DNA from: Amoebophrya sp. AT5.2
Taxonomy: Eukaryota > Sar > Dinophyceae > Syndiniales > Amoebophryaceae
DNA length: 12,510 bases
Direction of reading: 5' to 3'
Assembly: GCA_005223375.1 (NCBI GenBank)
Contig: RXOD01005784.1
Location: forward strand, 1-12,510
Shown: one piece after another, positions 8,004 through 12,510 of the stretch
How positions within the stretch are numbered: the stretch's first letter is position 1
Layout: each line of letters opens with the position of its first letter
Translations under genes and position numbers: made by a program
The notes under the pieces: model-generated
Told to the model about the DNA's origin: nothing
Databases searched by the model: none
What the model saw: only the letters and a program-made list of their open reading frames with translations

Positions 8004-8142
8004 GAATAAGTTGGTGCAGAAGGCAATCAAATCCATTGCACCGAAAGTCATAGCAGACAGCAGGGCAAGTCAGTACCAGGTTTTTGTTCGCTCTCTCCCA
8101 GGAGCCGGCGAGGATCATTTTGCGCGGTTTTGTTCGCATCAT
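8004..8142 (-). CDS. Giant FHA-domain protein, proposed exon 2
   Basis: This third minus-strand frame is open between the hairpin element and the GTAAGT donor. It is 139 nt, 46 codons plus one base, starting MMRTKPRKMILAGSW and ending CLLHQLI. It contains a Cys-rich segment with four Cys in about 15 residues (TCPAVCYDFRCNGFDC). It is the only frame that can connect the two long ORFs: removing 55 nt upstream brings the first ORF into it, and a 1-modulo-3 intron downstream leads into the second. Base composition falls towards AT at its 3' end, so part of it could be intronic instead. No domain is recognised. Confidence 0.4.
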
Positions 8143-8197
8143 GGCGGCGATGATGCAGAAACTCAGGTTTTGTCCCTGTCCGGAGTTTCTGCATCAT
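8143..8197 (-). mobile_element. Introner-like hairpin element (55-nt unit, non-canonical intron candidate)
   Basis: GCGATGATGCAGAAACTC (8200-8183, minus strand) and GAGTTTCTGCATCATCGC (8164-8147) are a perfect 18-bp inverted repeat around an 18-nt loop. The hairpin is therefore 54 nt. A direct repeat GCCGC[G/C]ATGATGC (12 of 13 identical) occurs at 8203-8191 and 8148-8136, offset by exactly 55 nt. Deleting one repeat unit gives the same protein wherever the cut falls (...GTAAAMMRTKP...) and shifts the frame by one, as needed to leave the first long ORF before its TGA at 8050-8048. None of the possible ends is GT-AG. This direct-repeat/inverted-repeat layout matches introner elements known from Amoebophrya. 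Its function as an intron is inferred, not shown. Confidence 0.55.
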
Positions 8198-10990
8198 CGC
8201 GGCTGCCGTGCCCGGCCCTCTCGGCAATTTTGCTTCCCCCACCATGCTGTTCTCGAGGTTGTTCATCAACGGATTCGCACCATTGCCCGCCCCGCCGCCC
8301 GCGCTTTTGTTTCTCATTCTCGCCAACTGTTCCACTCGTTCCAGGTCTGCTCGCCGCCGCATCCATGGGTCGTCGATGATTGTGAACACTTCGCCATACT
8401 CCGTTCGCACCGTAATCACGGCCCGGTCGGTGCCCCGGTCGCCGGCCAAATCGAGCTTCAGGAACCGGTCCTTCCCGAGCTTCACCAAGTAGCTCTTTCC
8501 TGGGTTCGGGAGCGCCACGAAACTCAGCTGCTCCATCTGCATGTGGTCGTAGTGGTCGTTCAGCCCGGCGCCCGCGGTCAGAAGCTCCAAGGCGGACGAG
8601 GAGCTGTTCGAACAAGAGTTCATCGGCGACAGGTTCATCGTTTCGTCGTAGGTGTAGTTCTTGCTGTTGCTGTTGCTACCCGCCCCAGCTGAAGAAAGTT
8701 TATTCAGCGCAAAGGCGTCCAAGTCGTACACCCTGCCGTAGATCGACGAGTTCCAGCGCGTGCTCTTCTCTGGTTTCGTAGACACGTTCCCCAGCCTTTT
8801 CTGGTGCGCCATTTGCTGCGACCGCCGCACGTGGGCCGGGACGGTCGAATCAAACTGAGTTCGAAAGTTTTTTCCGCGCGACGCTTCTCCAGGATCCAGG
8901 ACCCTTTCCGGGTCCGCGGACGAGCCGGGCTCGCCATAGAAACAGCTCACCATCTTCCAATAGGACGAGGCCTCCACTTGCTGCCGAAAATTCGTTCCGT
9001 CCTCGGAGCTGTGGTCGAGAGAGTAGACGCCGCGCTCCTCCAGAGAATTGCTGAACAAAAGATCGTCGAGGAAGTAGGTCTTTGCGTGGCTGGAGGGCCC
9101 GGCGACAGGTGGTCGGATTCTCGTCCGTCGCTTTGCGTCTCGGTTTGCAACATGCTGCTGTTTCTCCGGTCCTTCGGAACTCTCCTGCTCGGGGCTGAGG
9201 ATCGTCTCCACGGTCCAGGTTAAGCCGCAGCTCACAGTGGGATCTACATCTAGATCTTCAGGGTGCGCGGCCTCGACTGGGAACACAGGCGGGGTGATAA
9301 CTACATGACCTGTCATGTGGTCCATCTCGGTGACAGTTTCGACCCGACTTACATCGTCATCCGGCTCTTGCAGCCTCTGGAGGCAGAGCAGCTGGCCCTG
9401 CAGTTGCTTTTGGTGCGCCTGCCGCAGCTCCGGCAGGACCGTGTCGAGAAACTCTTGCTTGGTCAGGGTAGAAGTGCTGACCTCCTTCTTCCTCGTAACC
9501 TGCTCCACCTCGTGGTGCTGAAGATTCGGGTCTGCAGCGAAAACAACAGGGCCGGCCGAAAAAGTGAACACGGAGTCTAACGACCCGGCAAGAGACTCGG
9601 GGTCAGCGTGTTCTTTATCAGCTGTCGCGGGCGCACTCCCGACCCGCTGGAAGCAGGCCTCCAGCGCAACTGTGACCGTCTGCGTCCGCGCCGAAAAGCG
9701 GTACTGGGGGATCTCTTCCTTCGTTATCTGCAGCTCCTGCGAAAGGAGGTTGGCCTCCGCGACAGCCGCACGAAAATCGGCCTCTTCGGCACTATTACAG
9801 TTGTTCTCTTTCGCGTTCACATGATCGTCAGCTTGCGGCAGCTTCTCGGCCACGGCGTTCTTTTCAACGGGGCCTCCCGATACCAGACCGAATTCCCGCC
9901 GAGCGCTCTTGAAATCGTACGCCAACGCCTTGTTGCCGCTCGCGAAGAATCGGCCGCTTTCCACCTCGACTTTTGTGCCGCACGGCAAGTACCTCCGCTT
10001 CAGGGTCGAAGCCGTCGGGAAAGCAGCGAAGAGCCTCTCCGTTGTTGGGTCGTCCACCTGATCGACAATTTCGTCTACGTCTGCCTCTTCTACGACTATG
10101 TCTACCCCGCCGGGGCTCGGAGTCGTCTTCACAGTTCCTCTTTCTTCCGCAGACGTTGCAGCTGCTAGTTGTAGCGTACCTACCTCACCTTGAAGCGTTT
10201 CTTTCACATCAACCACTTCCAGAAAGCAGGAGTGGCCCAGCACGAGGCGGTCTCGTGGGAAGAGCTCGCGCTGCGAAAAAAGCGGCACGGTTGTTCCGTT
10301 CACCGTTACTCGGCCGGGACAGGAGGTGAGAATGTTGAACAGGTCGTCCGGGTCCTCGTCATTCTGTTCCAGGCTGACGAAAAGCTTATCTCCCCGCCAG
10401 TTGAGCACGCAGTGACGCGACACGATTCCCAGCCCACGCACCACGACGTCGTTGGAGAGGCAACTCCCGACGCGAAGCTTCTTCTTGCAAAAGCAAACAG
10501 GGTCGTTGTAAGAAGAGGTTGTCGAAGTGGCACAAGTAGACGATCGAGATTTATTCCCCTCTGCACGCTCACCATCAATCGCAACAGCTATCCGGAACTC
10601 GCCGACACCCATGTGACGGAGCTGCAGCGGAGCTTGCGTTTTACGCTTTCCAGAAGGCCCTCTGCGAGGAGTACGGGGAGGAGTACTTGTCGCCGCGCCA
10701 ACCCCGAAGTTCAAGTTTTTCTTCACGTACTGCGTGATACTACCATCCTGCGCAAACAGGGTCACAAAATCCTCTGCAGTTGGACCGCAGTCAACATGAG
10801 TCGGTGTAGTTGGACCGCAGGCAGTAGTTGGAGTTGGACTCCCAACATCATCTCGAGGCGTGAAGAACTGCACCTGCTGGTCCACACTTTGGCTGCGTGT
10901 TCGAAATCTACGAGGTCGGGGGGAGCTCGGTGGCGTGAGAAAACGCTCCCCCTCCTCGACATCAAGAAAACCTTGGCTCAGCCGCAGCAT
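8198..10990 (-). CDS. Giant FHA-domain protein, proposed exon 1 (contains the FHA domain)
   Basis: The start is ATG 10990, directly preceded by an in-frame TAA. The frame is open to the TGA at 8050-8048 (980 codons); the last ~50 run through the hairpin, so I end the exon at 8198 (931 codons). Residues about 163-262 are a forkhead-associated domain, a phosphothreonine-peptide binder. It shows 'LRVGSCLSNDVVV' (172-183), 'IVSRHCVL' (189-196), 'VTVNG' (228-232) and 'RDRLVLGHSCFLEVV' (246-260). The His-Cys pair, the VNG turn and the 'RLVLGHS' strand resemble the FHA of kinesin-3 motors. The usual Arg after the first Gly is Ser and the SxxH Ser is one residue closer, so phosphopeptide binding may be altered. 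Residues 1-60 are Ser/Pro/Thr-Pro-rich. A helix lies near 511-540 and a second ordered block at 821-890 ('YLVKLGKDRFLKLDL', 'EVFTIIDDPWMRRR'). There is no motor domain. Confidence 0.85.
10778..10820 (-). repeat. In-frame 30-nt tandem duplication in the FHA protein N-terminus
   Basis: AGTTGGACCGCAG occurs at 10778-10790 and 10808-10820 on the plus strand, exactly 30 nt (10 codons) apart. In the protein it yields two 'CGPT' units (58-61 and 68-71) within a Thr/Pro-rich stretch. It is a decayed tandem repeat in the disordered N-terminus. Confidence 0.6.
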
Positions 10991-12015
10991 TTACACTTTG
11001 CAACGATAATCTTCACGGAGTCGCGAATATTGGTCGTTTCGCTGAATAAATGTCTCTGTCTGGTGTCGACGAGACCACAGATTGAATTAAATTTCCATCC
11101 GGTATCATCAAAAATGAAAGAGACGACCGAGTAGAATTGGAGCTGCTATGGCTATGCGACAAGAATAGCATGATCCTGAACCTGATCGTAGTACGCTGTA
11201 ATACGAAATTAAAAAACGGCACTACTTCTTCGAACGGACAACTTAGTTGTGTTTTGGGGGGTGCGTAGAGCAAAACAAGATGGAATTCCCGACACCTGCC
11301 GAAGATTACAAGTAAAGCGTGGCGCTGCGCGGGTTGCCATACCGACCTCCCTTTCGACAGCGTTCGCTTCACGAAAGGATGCCACAACGCGGAATACACT
11401 ACGAAAAGAAACCCAATCATGCAACTTCATCCACGGAGCAAACACATCGTGACCAGAATTGCGACAACAAGTAGCAACCGCCGCAAATAACGGAAAAACA
11501 GCTCGCACATCATTTGTTGCAGCACGGAAAAATCGAGCAGAGGACGAAGAGCAGGAAAGCAGGATGGGTATGTCGACTTTCTTTGCACGGAACAGTGATC
11601 CATCCTGTGGGTGCGTACGGTACAGGTACTACATTGCAGATAAAAATGATCCTGCGGGAACTCAATTTTCGCGCATGCGAATCGATACTGCTGCACCGGA
11701 GAACGCCGCATTTACATCATGGCTGGAAATCAAACTGTCGTGGAGAGTCAACAAATAGGCGGCTGCAAGGTAAGAGCTCAACATGAGAACGGCCCAGTCC
11801 GCCTTAGAGCCAGACAAGGCGCAGCGCCAGAAATAATAAATCCCGCAGCAGCGACGCTTTACTTCGCGCGCGCGATGTGGTCACTTGAATCAATAGCGCC
11901 AGCCGTGGGTCGTCCTACTGGCCGCATAATAACCGTCAAGGTCTGGCAGCGTCACAGTCTGCGGGCAATAACATTGACAAACACAAACAAGTGGCTGCGG
12001 CATAGAAATAGAAGT
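10991..12015. other. 5' flank of the FHA gene; no confident gene
   Basis: I find no recognisable protein on either strand. Minus-strand sequence up to about 11250 is probably promoter and 5' UTR of the FHA gene; a T-rich run followed by TTACAG near 11190-11215 could be a 5'-UTR intron acceptor. On the plus strand several overlapping ORFs of 67-111 codons occur (for example 11459-11758 and 11719-12054), none with family resemblance. A donor-like CAAG|GTAAGA lies at 11766-11775. A plus-strand gene with short introns is possible but I cannot assemble one. Confidence 0.4.
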
Positions 12016-12432
12016 CACGGCTTCTGGAATTCGCGGGCTCCGAACCTCGCATAGATACTTATACCAAGAAAGTGTAAGTGGCGCCACTAACTATTGTGCG
12101 ACGCTTCGAATTTTAGTCCTGAAAAAACATCGGCGAGGGGAACGGAGGGCAAATCTGGCTTGGGTGTTCTGAATGTTGTGCGTCTCGGTGTCGGTCGTCG
12201 CTTGGCAAACTATGCGGGAGTGTCGGCACTCGACCAGCATGGGCCGAATTCAAAAGTGATGACCTTTCAGGCCGCGCGCGCCTCCAGTGCCAGCGGCATG
12301 AGCAACCAGGGCGCTCAGCTATCGCACTTCTCGACATTGGAAGCGACGACGTGGACGCTGTCGGTAGAGGTGTGGCGGGGTACTGCGGCGGCTGCGTTTC
12401 CTCGGAGAAGTTGGCGCGCGCGCTCTTCGTAA
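12016..12432 (+). CDS. Candidate two-exon segment of an unrecognised plus-strand gene
   Basis: After a TAG at 12010-12012 the frame is open from TCACGG ('SRLLEFAGSEPRIDTYTKK'). It reaches a GTAAGT donor at 12074 and, if 12074-12116 is removed, continues in phase ('VPEKTSARGTEGKSGLG...') to a TAA at 12430-12432. That makes about 124 codons. The upstream end may be a splice acceptor (AAATAG, ending at 12012). The product is Ala/Ser/Arg-rich at its end and resembles nothing I know. Support is the intron signals and the phase continuity only. It would be divergent from the FHA gene. Confidence 0.3.
12074..12116 (+). other. Candidate 43-nt GT-AG intron
   Basis: The plus strand shows a GTAAGT donor (12074-12079), a CTAAC branch-point-like motif (12087-12091) and a TTTTAG acceptor (12111-12116). 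The three classical signals are in correct order and spacing within 43 nt. Removing it keeps an open frame across the junction (AAGAAAGT joined to TCCTGAAAAA). The first part overlaps a 12-bp palindrome. Confidence 0.4.
12077..12088. repeat. 12-bp perfect palindrome
   Basis: AGTGGCGCCACT is a perfect palindrome with no spacer, lying at the 5' end of the candidate intron. It may be chance or a dyad binding site; nothing else supports a role. Confidence 0.5.
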
Positions 12433-12510
12433 CGCGATCCCGTCCCCCGCCTCGGAAAAGGCTTGCGCTACCGATATCGTTCCTGTCCCTGCTAACAATT
12501 TAGCACATCT
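12433..12510. other. Window edge, nothing identified
   Basis: The last 78 bases hold no supported feature. Both strands are interrupted by stops in the frames adjoining the candidate exon. Confidence 0.5.

Noticed and set aside
10970..10990. TTGGCTCA resembling the end of the dinoflagellate spliced leader
   Set aside because: It is only a partial match and is inside the first codons of the FHA ORF.
1..12510. CRISPR array, rRNA, bacterial operon or prophage signals
   Set aside because: No regularly spaced repeats, rRNA sequence or Shine-Dalgarno-led gene clusters are visible; the gene structure is eukaryotic.

Overview
The window looks like nuclear DNA of a eukaryotic protist. It shows very long GC-rich reading frames full of low-complexity Ser/Gly/Ala/Thr/His tracts, AT-rich gaps between and inside genes, GT-AG type mini-introns, no Shine-Dalgarno/operon architecture, and a kinesin-3-type FHA domain. 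All three well-supported genes lie head-to-tail on the minus strand. That arrangement, together with a hairpin element that behaves like an intron, is reminiscent of alveolates such as dinoflagellates, and specifically of the introner elements described in Amoebophrya (Syndiniales). The taxon is inference and could not be tested here.

Layout, left to right. (1) 1-961, minus: 3'-truncated gene for an Fe(II)/2-oxoglutarate dioxygenase of the TauD/TfdA (SyrP/clavaminate-synthase-like) family, with a basic leader and a low-complexity insert; its frame stays open up to 1126. (2) 1127-1238: short AT-rich spacer with an inverted repeat and 6-nt direct repeats. (3) 1239-2840, minus: a 533-aa protein I do not recognise, with a Ser/Ala trinucleotide tract and a perfect hairpin near its 3' end. 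(4) 2841-3257: intergenic, with a cluster of ATGCATCA-type repeats and a diverged copy of a repeat also found inside gene 3. (5) 3258-10990, minus: the main object. Two very long ORFs abut in different frames (10990 to 8048, then 8051 to 3258). I propose that they are one gene of about 2,536 codons, interrupted by a 55-nt hairpin introner (about 8197-8143) and a GTAAGT mini-intron (about 8003-7937). The product has an N-terminal FHA domain, no motor domain, a very long disordered middle and a C-terminal helix. (6) 10991-12510: the 5' flank of the FHA gene and about 1.5 kb without a confident gene. Its right end holds a good candidate 43-nt intron and a candidate exon on the plus strand.

The genes share no obvious pathway. 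The main interest is the ORF junction, where direct-repeat-bounded removal of a hairpin and a canonical mini-intron together restore one continuous reading frame without conventional splice sites at the first junction.
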